Source of the DNA: Smittium culicis
Taxonomy: Eukaryota; Kickxellomycota; Harpellomycetes; Harpellales; Legeriomycetaceae
Direction: 5' to 3'
DNA: 11,760 nt
NCBI GenBank assembly: GCA_001970855.1
Contig: LSSN01002278.1
Span: 1 to 11,760, forward strand
Below, one piece after another: positions 1 to 8,509 of this stretch (the first letter of the stretch is position 1; each line of letters starts with the position of its first letter). Below the pieces are notes generated by a model, which worked only from the letters and a program-made list of their open reading frames with translations, made no database searches and had not been told where the DNA came from. The position numbers and the translations under genes are program-made.

Positions 1-178
1 CTTCCCATATCGGCGAGAACTTTTCCTTCGGCACATCCACATGTTTTAGCACCTTATTTCCTATTTTAAACTGGAAGACATTCACCTGTTTGTTATATCT
101 TTTCTCGGCTATATTTTTTCTCTGAATGTTCTTTTTTAGACCTTGTTTCCTTATTTCTGGTAAGTTGATATTTATTAG
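1..178 (-). pseudogene. pol: Integrase C-terminal domain (GPF/GPY-type module), partial
   Basis: This is the end of the integrase, cut by the window edge. In the frame with a codon start at 178 it is open to position 1. It shows a basic helix-like stretch (RKQGLKKNIQRKNIAEKRYN) followed by FKIGNKVLKHV and, at the edge, KFSPIWE. That matches the Ty3/gypsy C-terminal module, in which a strand of the type 'GDxVLL' precedes 'KLxPxWxGPF'. It is one base out of frame with the catalytic core, which runs into TAA codons at 175-177 and 172-174. A one-base insertion or two-base deletion near 178-180 is the simplest explanation. Whether a chromodomain follows cannot be seen. Confidence 0.75.
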
Positions 179-1083
179 CTCAATTCATCTTTTTGCTTCT
201 TCTTCGAAATCCTCAATTTTTTAGGACAATTCCCAAGTAGTTTTAATTTCATTTCAATCCCGTATAGCATTTTCGCTGGGATTATTCCCGTTGATCTATT
301 GTTCATACTTCTAATTGCGAGTAGCGCTTTCAATAATAAACAACCCCAATCTTTCGAGTTATCTTGACATATCTTAGCTAATGAATTTTTTAGGGTCCTA
401 TTTAATCGTTCTACCTCACCATTCACCTGCGGTCTATACGTGGTAGTTGGATTATGTCTATTTTGAAGGAATTGATACAGATGTATGTAAACGTCACTTA
501 AAAAATTTGATCCTCTATCGGTGATCAGTATTTCTTGAACTCCGAATGTTTGGACTATCTCAGTAATAATAAAATTCACTACTGTGCTGGTTTTAATATT
601 CTCTACCGCCTTAGCTATTTGCCAATTAGTGAAGTAGTCTATAGCAGTTAGAATATATCTATTGTTACTATTTGATATAGGATTTATGGGTCTTACTGCG
701 TCCAAACTCATTATTTCAAAAGGTCTTCTTGTTATTATAGATTTTAATTCGTTTCTCTTTACAATACCATTGTTATGTTTCTGACATACTGGGCATTCTT
801 TTAGTACTTTTTTGACTAATTCATATAACTTATAACCGTAGAAATTCTTCTTTACGTTGTTCTAAGTGTTGTTTATTCCATGGTGAAATTCACCATGAAC
901 TCTAATAATAGTTTCCTTTGCGTTGTTTTTATGGAGAACCTTTCTCCAACCTGACTTCCTAGACTTTCTATACAATTCGTCATTAATTAATTTATACAAC
1001 TTTGTAGAGTTTTTCAATTCCATTTTTAATTTCTCAGAGCTATTTTGTGGTATACTCTTGTTCCTCACGTAGTTCTTTATATT
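175..1083 (-). pseudogene. pol: Integrase: HHCC zinc domain and DDE catalytic core, interrupted by TAG
   Basis: Integrase inserts the element's cDNA into host DNA. The N-terminal part (1083-862) contains a His pair in VHGEFHHG. It is followed, after an in-frame TAG at 862-864, by the Cys pair in ECPVCQ at about 795-780, giving an H2C2 zinc finger. The catalytic core then runs openly to 175. Numbered from the Met at 711, the acidic triad is D4 (MSLDAV), D65 (ITDRGSNF) and E101 (GEVERLNRT). Exactly 35 residues separate the last two, the classic DX35E spacing. RPQVNGEVERLNRT matches the family's HPQxNGxVERxNRT signature. The Met at 711 is not a true start, because the frame continues upstream without a stop to 861. 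The zinc domain is reached from RNase H through a linker with TGA at 1084-1086. The core itself keeps its key residues. Confidence 0.88.
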
Positions 1084-1427
1084 TCAGTATTTTTGGATTT
1101 CTAGGTTATAAATTTCTACTTATGTATCTGTTTCATACTCACACTTCTTTAGTTTAAAAATCTGGTCTTCCGGATCTGAAGTATAGTTCCTACTCAAAAA
1201 ATCGGCAGGATTACTTTTCCCGGGTCGGTGTATAATTTCAAAATCGAAATCCTTGAGAAATATATTCCATCTAGCTAGTCTCCAAGTCAATTATTTGGAT
1301 TTAAAAAGCTGAATCAATGCGGAATTATCCGTAATAACCTTGAATTGCTTACCTCAGACATAGTTCTTAAAATGCTTAACTGCCCATACTACTCCCAGAC
1401 CTTCTAGATGCGATATAGAGTAATTTT
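1084..1427 (-). pseudogene. pol: RNase H domain C-terminal part, three in-frame stops
   Basis: RNase H removes the RNA strand of the RNA-DNA hybrid during cDNA synthesis. Reading in the main pol frame from 1425, the translation shows SISHLEGLGVVWAVKHF (catalytic Glu), then VITDNSAL (catalytic Asp), LTWRLARW, and [14 protein letters not shown], the family signature HxPGxxNxxADxLSR. The first catalytic Asp (TTDASG) lies in the neighbouring frame at the end of the RT block. There is therefore a frame change at a run of A residues at 1430-1424, where the RT frame stops at TAA 1428-1430. Further stops are TGA 1354-1356, TAA 1291-1293 and TAA 1120-1122. The region is clearly RNase H but could not be translated as it stands. 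Confidence 0.87.
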
Positions 1428-2252
1428 TTAATGGACGTTGAGTGACCTGCTACCATATGCTATCGGAAGCTCGCTTACGTTTCTAATTTGGGATAGAATG
1501 GCTCCTAAACCGTTTCCACTTGCGTCCGTAGTAATTATAAATTGTTGATTCCAATCTGGAATTGATAAGACTGGGGCTTTCGTGAGACTGTTCTTTAATT
1601 TTTCTACGCCTCCTTCGCATTTTTTAGTGCAATTCCCGCTTTCTGTTTTCTTCAAAAGGTTTTTTAGCGGGTAAGCTACTTGACTAAAATTCCTTATGAA
1701 TTTCCGATAATATCCAACCATTTGTAAGAATGATTGGAGTTCCTTTACATTTCTTGGACTTCTTAAATTACACATTGCTTCTACTTTGGATTTATTTGTC
1801 TCTAAACCCTTCCTCGATATTGTGTGACCTAAATAATTTAAACTTTTCCTTCCAAACACACACTTTTCTCTGTTTAGCTTTATTTTGTTCTCTTGTAAAA
1901 GTTGAAATACCTTACTCAGGTGAATTATATGTTCCTCCTTTGATCTTGAGAAAATAATTATGTTGTCGACGAATACTACTGCAAACTTCCAGAGTATTGG
2001 GCCTAAAACTCGATCCATGAGGCGTTGAAATGTAGTTGGGCTGTTAGTCAGTCCAAATGGAATAACCTTGTAACAATAAATTCCTCCTCCTGGGTACCCA
2101 AAAGCGGTTTTTGTTTGATCCTGGGCTTTGACTGATACTTGACAAAACCCACTTATTGCGTCGAGTGTGCTAAAGATACAAGATCCGGATAATGCATCGA
2201 ATATTGCATCTGCCCTTAGTAGCGGATAAGAATCTCTTTTAGTAATAGTGTT
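1428..2252 (-). pseudogene. pol: Reverse transcriptase core plus start of RNase H; YxDD box mutated
   Basis: This open block holds the RT palm and thumb. From its right end it has NTITKRDSYPLLR, then motif A FSTLDAISGFCQV (first catalytic Asp). Next come KTAFGYPGG and motif B IPFGLTNSPTTFQRLM. The polymerase box reads FVDNIIIFS, where functional family members have Y/FxDD; the Asn codon AAC is at 1964-1962. Then come LNREKCVFG and LNYLGHTIS, the thumb FLQMVGYYRKFIRNF, and the RNase H start IITTDASGNGLGAIL. The open frame extends upstream to 2288, but its first residues are an out-of-frame reading of the preceding RT segment, so I place the real start of this block at the frame change near 2252. 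It ends at TAA 1428-1430. The Asn substitution alone should abolish polymerase activity. Confidence 0.93.
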
Positions 2253-2772
2253 ATTTCCTGTAATCCTAACATAAACGTATTGATCCATTTTTCTTTGCGA
2301 CTACTAGGATAGGTGCACACGATTCCGAATAAAACTATTCTATAACACCTTGTTTTTCCATATCATTATGTTCAACTTGCGCTTTTTCCTTCATGGAGTG
2401 CGGGATTCTATACGGCCATTTTCTGAAAGGCTTTGAGTCACCCGTATCTATTGAATAATCCACAACGTCAGTTTGGGTAAGTTCTGATAAATTTGATGCG
2501 AAGATGCCTTCATATCCATTCAATGCACAATTTAAATTAAAATTCGTGGTTTCTTTGTCATCTTTGACTGTAGTTTGCTCTATTCCTATTCCGAACAGTT
2601 CATACTCGTCTCTGATTCTGTGGTTGGGTTTATTAATGTATAGCTTCATTACTACGTCAACTTCAGGTTTTTCTAGTATAATCTCTTTCGATTTAATATC
2701 TATAACAGCATTGTATTTTGAAAAACAATCTGTGATTAAGATCAATAAATGCTTAGTTAACTCTAGTACTAG
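2251..2772 (-). pseudogene. pol: RT N-terminal region and protease-RT linker, with TAG stops
   Basis: This part of pol reads in the main frame from 2772, just past the TAA at 2773-2775. It starts with a poorly conserved linker. It then shows the segment preceding the RT fingers: WPYRIPHSMKEKAQVEHNDM, then KQGVIE, a TAG at 2335-2337, then CAPILVVAKKNGSIRLC, a second TAG at 2266-2268, and DYRK. These match the Ty3/gypsy finger signature in which 'xGIIExSxSxxxSPxxxVxKKxGxxRxCxDYRxLN' is typical. Just after DYRK, at 2253-2251, the frame hits TAA and the homology continues one base further on, so there is an indel here. Confidence 0.8.
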
Positions 2773-3016
2773 TTATTTACAAGGAAATGAATAGTTAGCT
2801 ACTTTAATAGGTAACCCAGTTACTGATCCCAACGTGCTATGTTTTGTTCCATCGGCAGTGATAACTAATTGATCCGATTTTCCATCTACTTCTAGTCCTA
2901 TTTCTTCCATAAATGCGGTAGATATCAGAGAGCACGCAGCTCCTGTGTCTAGGATTGACTAATACCTATCATTGAAGGTTTTTGACTAGACCGCGGCAGT
3001 TAGTATTCATTGATTC
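2773..3016 (-). pseudogene. pol: Retroelement aspartic protease remnant
   Basis: The protease would cleave the Gag-Pol polyprotein. The active-site motif ILDTGAACSLIS is present, with the catalytic Asp codon at 2949-2947, followed by ITADGTKHSTLG and FPC. The usual pepsin-like layout of a retroelement protease of about 90-110 residues is recognisable. Stops at 3007-3009 (TGA), 2986-2988 (TAG), 2959-2961 (TAG) and 2773-2775 (TAA) break it. The protease frame lies +1 relative to gag, whose TAA at 3017-3019 lies just upstream. Confidence 0.75.
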
Positions 3017-4159
3017 TTAGAAATCGAAATTGCCAAGTTCTTTAATTTCTTGTCTCTTACATAGATTAATTAGCTCACTCCTGATATTTGGTGATACTTT
3101 TAATAGTTGTGAGTAAGAAAGGTCAACTTTGGAATTTGCCAAGTTTTGTCCTATGTAATATGGGGTTATGTTTGCGCTTAGCTTTATTGTCGCAGGGCTT
3201 CTGGACTGTATGATAGGGTGATTTTTATGAAAATTTTCCGCATCCTTGTCCGATATTTCGTCGACTACTCTAGTTCTTTTACTTTTAGATGAATTTTCCT
3301 CCGGATTATGCCTTTTTTCGGCAGTAAATATTTCCAAGTTTACTGGCTCCAATTCAATACAGTTAATTTCTTTCACGAATTTTTCTGATGAGTCCACTTG
3401 CTTGTCTATATTTTTTTGGTTATCCTCTGATATTTTGGGATACCTGCATTGGTCAATCCGATGGCCATATTGGTTACAATTATTATACTTGTAGTTCGAA
3501 TATGAACGATATGGTTGTTTCTCTGTGGGACCACGTATAAGCTTTTCCATTTCTCTTTCTCTATTGAGTAAATTTAAACTCAAGCTGTCAAATCTTTTTA
3601 CTAGGCTGTCCATTACGTCCATTTCCTTGATAATTTTCTTGGTTTTTGTGTCATCATTAAATTCTTCTCCAATGAGTTTCTCGTACTTTTCTTCTCTTGC
3701 AAGGATTTCTAAGGCGTTTTCAAAGGTTTCTGAATTTGCTTCTAGGATTTTCCTACGTTTGTTTGGCTCCAAAGATTTCATTAGGCACTTGAGCTTTTGG
3801 CTCTCGCTAACAATTTTAGCTTTCGAAAACAGATGAGCTAATAATCCTGATATTTCTATTGAGTCTTTACCAGAGCAATCAAATTTTATCAGTTCGTTCC
3901 ATGAGGTATTTTCTTCATCCTTGTCGGTGAATACTTCTAGAAACTTTGCTTTTACAATTTCCCATTCTTTGTTGTTAATTGTGAATCCTTTGTACCAATT
4001 TAGGGAGCGACCTTCTAGAAATAGGACGAGATAGTCAGTGGCTTCAGAATCCGACCACCTACACGCCTTTCTAAAGGATTCATACTTCTTAATCCAGCGA
4101 GATGAATCCTCCCCCTCCTTACCAAAGAAAATTTTTGGTTCCAACACTTTAGCACTCAT
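3017..4159 (-). CDS. gag: Gag-like polyprotein with altered zinc knuckle, open reading frame intact
   Basis: Gag forms the cytoplasmic virus-like particle that packages the element's RNA. The frame is open for 394 codons from a Met at 4201. I prefer the Met at 4159 (residue 15), because MSAKVLEPKIFFGKEG begins the conserved part and only a short leader precedes it. Residues 32-175 (numbered from 4201) resemble the Retrotrans_gag fold: RWIKKYESFRKACRW, DYLVLFLEGRSLNWYKGF, then a helix-rich stretch. A coiled, charged region and a basic patch follow. At 239-252 is a zinc-knuckle pattern: C242, H247 and C252 keep CX4HX4C spacing, but the expected first Cys is Tyr239 (codon at 3487-3485). The C-terminal part (LSYSQLLKVSPNIRSELINL) resembles the pre-protease segment of gypsy Gag-Pol proteins. 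It stops at TAA 3017-3019, just before the protease. It is the only undamaged frame of the element. Confidence 0.88.
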   Translation of the reverse strand: MSAKVLEPKIFFGKEGEDSSRWIKKYESFRKACRWSDSEATDYLVLFLEGRSLNWYKGFTINNKEWEIVKAKFLEVFTDKDEENTSWNELIKFDCSGKDSIEISGLLAHLFSKAKIVSESQKLKCLMKSLEPNKRRKILEANSETFENALEILAREEKYEKLIGEEFNDDTKTKKIIKEMDVMDSLVKRFDSLSLNLLNREREMEKLIRGPTEKQPYRSYSNYKYNNCNQYGHRIDQCRYPKISEDNQKNIDKQVDSSEKFVKEINCIELEPVNLEIFTAEKRHNPEENSSKSKRTRVVDEISDKDAENFHKNHPIIQSRSPATIKLSANITPYYIGQNLANSKVDLSYSQLLKVSPNIRSELINLCKRQEIKELGNFDF

Positions 4160-4297
4160 GATAATTGTTGTATAAAGATGAAATCTTGTATATTCATTCA
4201 ATTATTGATACTTAATTCCAAATTATTAAATTAAGTAAAAAAAAAAGTGGAAAATTGATAGCTAATGATTCGATACAATAATGATTAGAGAATAGAA

Positions 4298-4425
4298 TCA
4301 AGTTAAAGGAATTCCAAATTCCTGTAACAGAAGATTTAATTCGAATCCAAAAGATTCAAGTGAAAGGAATTCCAAATTCCTGTAGATAAAAAATTAATTC
4401 GAATCCAAAAGATTCAAGTGAAAGG
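4298..4425. repeat. 58-bp tandem repeat, 2.2 copies, in the gag leader
   Basis: Unit 1 is 4298-4355, unit 2 is 4356-4413 and a 12-base start of a third unit is 4414-4425. The two full units have equal length and differ at about seven positions, mostly in a block near their middle (4328-4336 against 4386-4394). Each unit contains the palindrome GGAATTCC followed by AAATTCC, and the segment TTCGAATCCAAAAGATTC, which can itself fold. The repeat lies between the proposed primer-binding site and the gag start, where retrotransposons usually keep packaging or dimerisation signals. That role is an inference. Confidence 0.92.
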
Positions 4426-4505
4426 TCTATTTCTTTGTGTTATTTTAACGGCAATGCCCCCGTTTAATTTCGAATCTTTGATTATTCGTAATATTTTGTT
4501 GATTT

Positions 4506-4518
4506 GCGTTGGGTTCCA
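4506..4518 (-). other. Putative tRNA primer-binding site
   Basis: On the minus strand this reads TGGAACCCAACGC, one base after a CA dinucleotide (4521-4520) that could end the 5' LTR. A primer-binding site starting TGG, the complement of tRNA CCA, within a few bases of the LTR end and upstream of the leader is the expected arrangement. The matching tRNA is not identified and the LTR pair is not visible, so this is tentative. Confidence 0.35.
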
Positions 4519-4925
4519 TTGAAAGGTAAAGTATTGAATAGTTAAATTTTTACCTACCTTTATTAAATTGAAATGATTAAGATTGATAGTTCTTTTTGGT
4601 TCTTATCGTTTTATTATAAAGACAAGACAGTAAAAAAAATCCACTTTATGTTTTCCTTCGTTAATGAAAGTTTTTTAGAAATTAATAATGATAAAAATAA
4701 GTAATTTAAAATATCTGCTGATCGGCTAGTTCAGTTCGCTAATCCGAAAAACCATAGGAGGAAAAAATTGATTTACGAATTGATCTAGCTTATTCATTGG
4801 CTACTCACGTCCATTGCATTATTCATGCAACAAATCCATGGTCGGTCCTTTTTAGCTTTACTTGTGTTTATATCAATAGTAATTACAATATTCGCTATTT
4901 ATTTTCTCTACATAATTAGATGTAC
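4519..4925 (-). other. Possible 5' LTR, outer boundary unknown
   Basis: If the primer-binding site is correct, the 5' LTR starts at about 4520 and extends rightwards. I see no second copy to delimit it. ACA at 4923-4925 would give a minus-strand LTR beginning TGT, but this choice is arbitrary. Inside are a TATA-like TTTATAATAAAA on the minus strand at about 4622-4608, a local GC-richer patch at about 4716-4750, and a perfect 6-bp hairpin TTGCAT/ATGCAA at 4814-4830. Confidence 0.2.
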
Positions 4926-7900
4926 AGTATGTCAATGCTATTAAATTTCTGGCATATTTTCTAAATATAATAATGATTTACACATTGAATTTCCCCATTC
5001 TATCAGTGTACATTGATATTTAAAAAACATCTAATAATTTTAGTACAAATAATAAAACTTAATACTTTTATATTTTAACCCTAGGTCTTTTTTCCAAAAT
5101 AGTTATTTTTTAAATAATTCTACTCGATAGTTATAATGAAAAATAAATAATACTTTACATAAAGTAATAAGCTTGAAACCAAATCAAAAATTTCAAAATA
5201 AGGAATTATTTAGCATATATCTATAGCGAATCATATGCATATTCATCTGATATAAAAAAATTTAGTTGGTCTTATAGTATATTTTAATTTAATATTGAGC
5301 AGAGGTAAATATAAATTATAATTCCTATCTTTGAATATTTTTGGTATAGCTAAGAAATGCGATAGCATTTTTAAATAATTAATTATTGAAATTTAAATAA
5401 AATTACCATAAATTATGATTATACTCGTCATCAGTCTTATAGATGCTTTATTCAAGATAATTATGATAATTAATCAAAATCAAAAAATGTGTAAATCAAG
5501 TCAAATAAAATCTTTAAATTTAAAATTTTCAAGTTATTACTTTAATTTATGTATAAAATTATAAGACATATTGATAATATTATCTATTTTCATAATTTTT
5601 TAGTAATTTGATAATTATTGGAGATTTATTCGAAGCGACAAAATATTGTCAAATTTTTTGGCTTCAAATAAAATTTTAGATATCTATTACTATATTAATG
5701 CGAAAATTTTGAGCCAAAAGCAAAAAAATAAATTATGAATTAAAATTTTTGAATTACTATTATAACGTTTGAATAAGCAATTTAATCAAAAAATTTATTT
5801 TTATTTATTGACGAGATAAATTTAAAGCAATTATAAACTTTGAAAAAATTGGTTTGGAAACTTATTTCAATCAGATTTGTGAAATAAATTTATTTTATTG
5901 AATTTTTAATAAAGTTTTAAGATTTTAAACTAGTAAAAATAAATTAATAAAAATTACTAAGGTGAATCCTAAAAAAAAATTAACGCAATTTGGATCTATT
6001 TGATCTATTTTAGATTGATATCTTATTTATTTGTTTTTAACTGACACACTTTACACTACATCATGTTAAATCAAATACTATTTTTTATGTAGAGCGGTAA
6101 TTTTGGATTAACTAAGCACAAAATTTATAATTACTTTACTCAGATCCACTGGTAATAGTGTAATAAGTATTATGTTTTGATTTAGTTAAATTTAACTTGT
6201 AAAAAAAGCTATCTCTCATAAGCACGCTTATTAAAGTCTTTTTATAATTTCATCACTGAATATTGGCTGACTGTACTTTGATTTAAATTTTGTGTATTTT
6301 GTAAGTTCAATTTTCAATAAATTAAAGTAAAAGCTAAATAAAATTTCTGTTGATATAATAATATTGTTTTTAGAATCCAATTATGATTAATTATCTTATA
6401 AACATAGTAAAATAAAAAATTATTTCTCCCAAAAGTATTGTTAATCAATGAAACAACATCAAATTGTTATAAAATAATTATTGCTTATAATTAATGTGTC
6501 GCAGAGCATTTGTATCAATGAATTTATGAGTTTTTAAATAAGTTGAAGAGGAAAAAGATAAAAAATAGCGAATTACAAAAAATAAGGTGAAAAGGAAAAA
6601 ATAAGATGCTCTGATACTAATTTTTTTTACTGCGAATTTTTCTTTTTTTTTAATTAAAAGATTTTAACTTTTTTGTTTTATAAAACAACATGAATAAAAC
6701 TACAAAGAAAATTTATAGCTATTATAAAAAAAAATAAAGCTTTAATAAAAATGGTAGAGAATATACTAACTTGCACTAAAAAAATGCATATATGAATACA
6801 AGGAAAGTAAAATTCAAATATTAGTATTAAAATTAAATCAAATTGAATTATATAGAAAATTTTTTGAATATTAAAAGGAAAACTAATAATGAATCTGAAG
6901 AAATCTCTCAAAATTGTTATAAAATAAAATTCTATCCCACTTATTTTGTTTTATATTAATTTTTTATAGCTAGAAAATAAATAAGCTTCAAAATATACCA
7001 AAGAGTAAAAAATAGTTAAATATTATTTCTCTTAAATATATATGCTTAAAAATTATAAATAATGACGCTAATTCTAAACTTTAAACCCTGATATTTAGTT
7101 TTAGTTTTATTACTTTATTTTCGAACAGCCAAATCTTCAAACTCATCACCCTAAAATCCTTAAATTATAATAAATTCGGTGTTATACTAAAACCTACCAC
7201 AACCGCAGAGTGTTCTGGATTCAGGAGAAAAATACATAGAGAACCACATATTTCCAACCTAATCGTCTTGTTGACTTATTTCTAAAATTTCTTTTGTAGC
7301 TAAATTCTAGAAGGTTGAAATGAATTTATATTGTAATGTTTTTAATTTGAACTTATATTTAATTTATTTTAAAGGATTAAATTATTCATTATAGCTGGAA
7401 ATATAAGTTTATAATTACAATAAAATAAAAATTGACTGATAAAAAACGATGCCATTTTCTAAAAATGGAAATTTTATAGCTGTTTATTGCTTTGATATAA
7501 AACACCTTTTATTAATTCTAAATAATAAATATTTTATTAAGAGAAATTTGAAATGTAGAAATCTAGGTTAGATTTGGACAAAAATCAATGGGTAATCGGT
7601 GTCCGTAACAGTAATTCAATTAAGATATTTATTCTGTGATTTATCCTAATGAAAAGCTTGAAAAGGATTATTTTGACATTTTCAGTCTGATAAATTTTCA
7701 AAAAATTGAAAAAATGGTGTATGTAGATAAAAAACTATTTTACTCACTATTCGCCAACAATTTTCAAAAATAATCGAGCATTTTAAGGCAATTATTATTT
7801 TTTATTAAACGATTTGTTGAGTCATAGTATTTTTGTATTTTTTTACTATTAATTCGAAAATAAAAATAAATAATTGAATTTTTTTAACATTTGTTTTGAA

Positions 7901-8022
7901 TAATTCAAAGAATGAAAAACTTTTATTCTTATTTTGCTGTTTGAAGAAAAAATTTAGTAATATAAGATAACTGTAAATGTTTCCATTTATTTTTATTCAA
8001 ATATATTCCTTTTTATATATAA
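4926..8022. other. AT-rich region without recognisable gene
   Basis: About 3.1 kb of strongly AT-rich, low-complexity sequence with many A and T runs. Stop codons are dense in all frames. The longest open frame, 77 codons at 6678-6911 on the minus strand, is almost wholly Phe, Ile, Leu and Tyr, as expected of AT-rich DNA, and I do not call it a gene. Two patches look slightly richer in complexity. One is 7559-7690 (plus), with a single stop in 44 codons. The other is 7120-7330, readable in part on both strands. Neither can be named. A 7-bp hairpin, CCATTTT/AAAATGG, lies at 7452-7468. Confidence 0.7.
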
Positions 8023-8380
8023 GTACACGAAAAAATAAAGATAATAGTAATTGGGTGTATGGGACATACTATTATTGCGGAGCTAGTACTGATTCGTTTA
8101 TTTAATCAAAGTATTATATGATATTCTATAATATTTATCAAACATGTATTAGTCGGTCCAAAATGCTCTTGGTATTATTTTTGATGATAAAAAACCATCA
8201 AAATGTGCAATAGTTGGTAAAATTGATACGACTTTTGTAATTGATGTGTTATGAGGTCTTTTTATTAGATTATCCGATTAGTACATATTTCTAAAAATCG
8301 ATTCAAATTTGAGATATGTTGTAGCGGAGATTAACAAAGCGCTACAACAAAGAAAGTATCCCATCAAAGAACCATTATTA
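8023..8380 (+). pseudogene. Unidentified decayed coding remnant
   Basis: Two plus-strand blocks have far fewer stops and a more balanced amino-acid make-up than their surroundings. Block 1 (8023-8118) reads in part KIIVIGCMGHTIIAELVLIR and stops at TGA 8119. Block 2 (8153-8380, another frame) includes GIIFDDKKPSKCAIVGKI and, later, LRYVVAEINKALQQRKYPIK. It has only two internal stops (TGA 8252-8254, TAG 8279-8281) in 76 codons, before TAA at 8381. A frame change between the blocks would be needed if they belong to one gene. I do not recognise the protein. It could be a dead host gene or part of another transposon. It is the only gene-like remnant reading on the plus strand. Confidence 0.4.
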
Positions 8381-8463
8381 TAATCAAAGAGATGATTAAC
8401 TTTGTTTTATTGCAAAGTGTTTTAATACTGATGCGAGTTTTTATAGGAAATCCTATCTTCTCT

Positions 8464-8509
8464 TTGTGAATATTAATGATTCGTAAAATTCATTATTATA
8501 TATTCACAA
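8464..8509. repeat. Imperfect inverted repeat
   Basis: The left arm 8464-8479 (TTGTGAATATTAATGA) pairs with the right arm 8490-8509. The outer nine bases (TTGTGAATA with TATTCACAA) are perfect, and the inner TAATGA/TCATTA is also complementary, with a few extra bases on the right side. It could form a stem-loop or be the trace of a small palindromic element. In sequence this AT-rich, shorter stems arise by chance, but the nine-base outer arm is longer than most. Confidence 0.6.

Larger units (their letters stand above)
1..4520 (-). mobile_element. Decayed Ty3/gypsy LTR retrotransposon (3' end truncated by window)
   Basis: Reading the minus strand from right to left gives the canonical Ty3/gypsy order: leader, Gag, aspartic protease, reverse transcriptase, RNase H, integrase. 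Integrase lying last, after RNase H, separates Ty3/gypsy from Ty1/copia. Pol stays mostly in one frame (codon starts at positions divisible by 3), except the RT block 2252-1428 and the final block 178-1, which lie in other frames. In-frame stops in the main pol frame are at 3007, 2986, 2959, 2773, 2335, 2266, 1354, 1291, 1120, 1084 and 862 (left coordinate of each codon). The 3' LTR and polypurine tract lie left of position 1, so no LTR pair is visible and target-site duplications cannot be sought. The copy cannot move on its own. The right boundary at 4520 rests on a tentative primer-binding site. Confidence 0.9.

Noticed and set aside
862..3009. Alternative genetic code with TAA/TAG read as Gln
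   Set aside because: Gag has many Gln codons, all CAA or CAG, and no TAA/TAG in almost 400 codons. Pol also carries TGA stops and frame changes, and one TAG falls where family members do not have Gln.
1730..3836. Several plus-strand open frames of 75-103 codons (1730-1957, 2504-2794, 3246-3494, 3525-3836)
   Set aside because: They are antisense shadows of gag and pol, with Ser/Leu/Phe-rich translations and no family motif.
6678..6911. 77-codon minus-strand open frame
   Set aside because: Composition is almost entirely Phe, Ile, Leu and Tyr with no motif, as expected from AT-rich DNA. It could only be a membrane peptide by composition, with no support.
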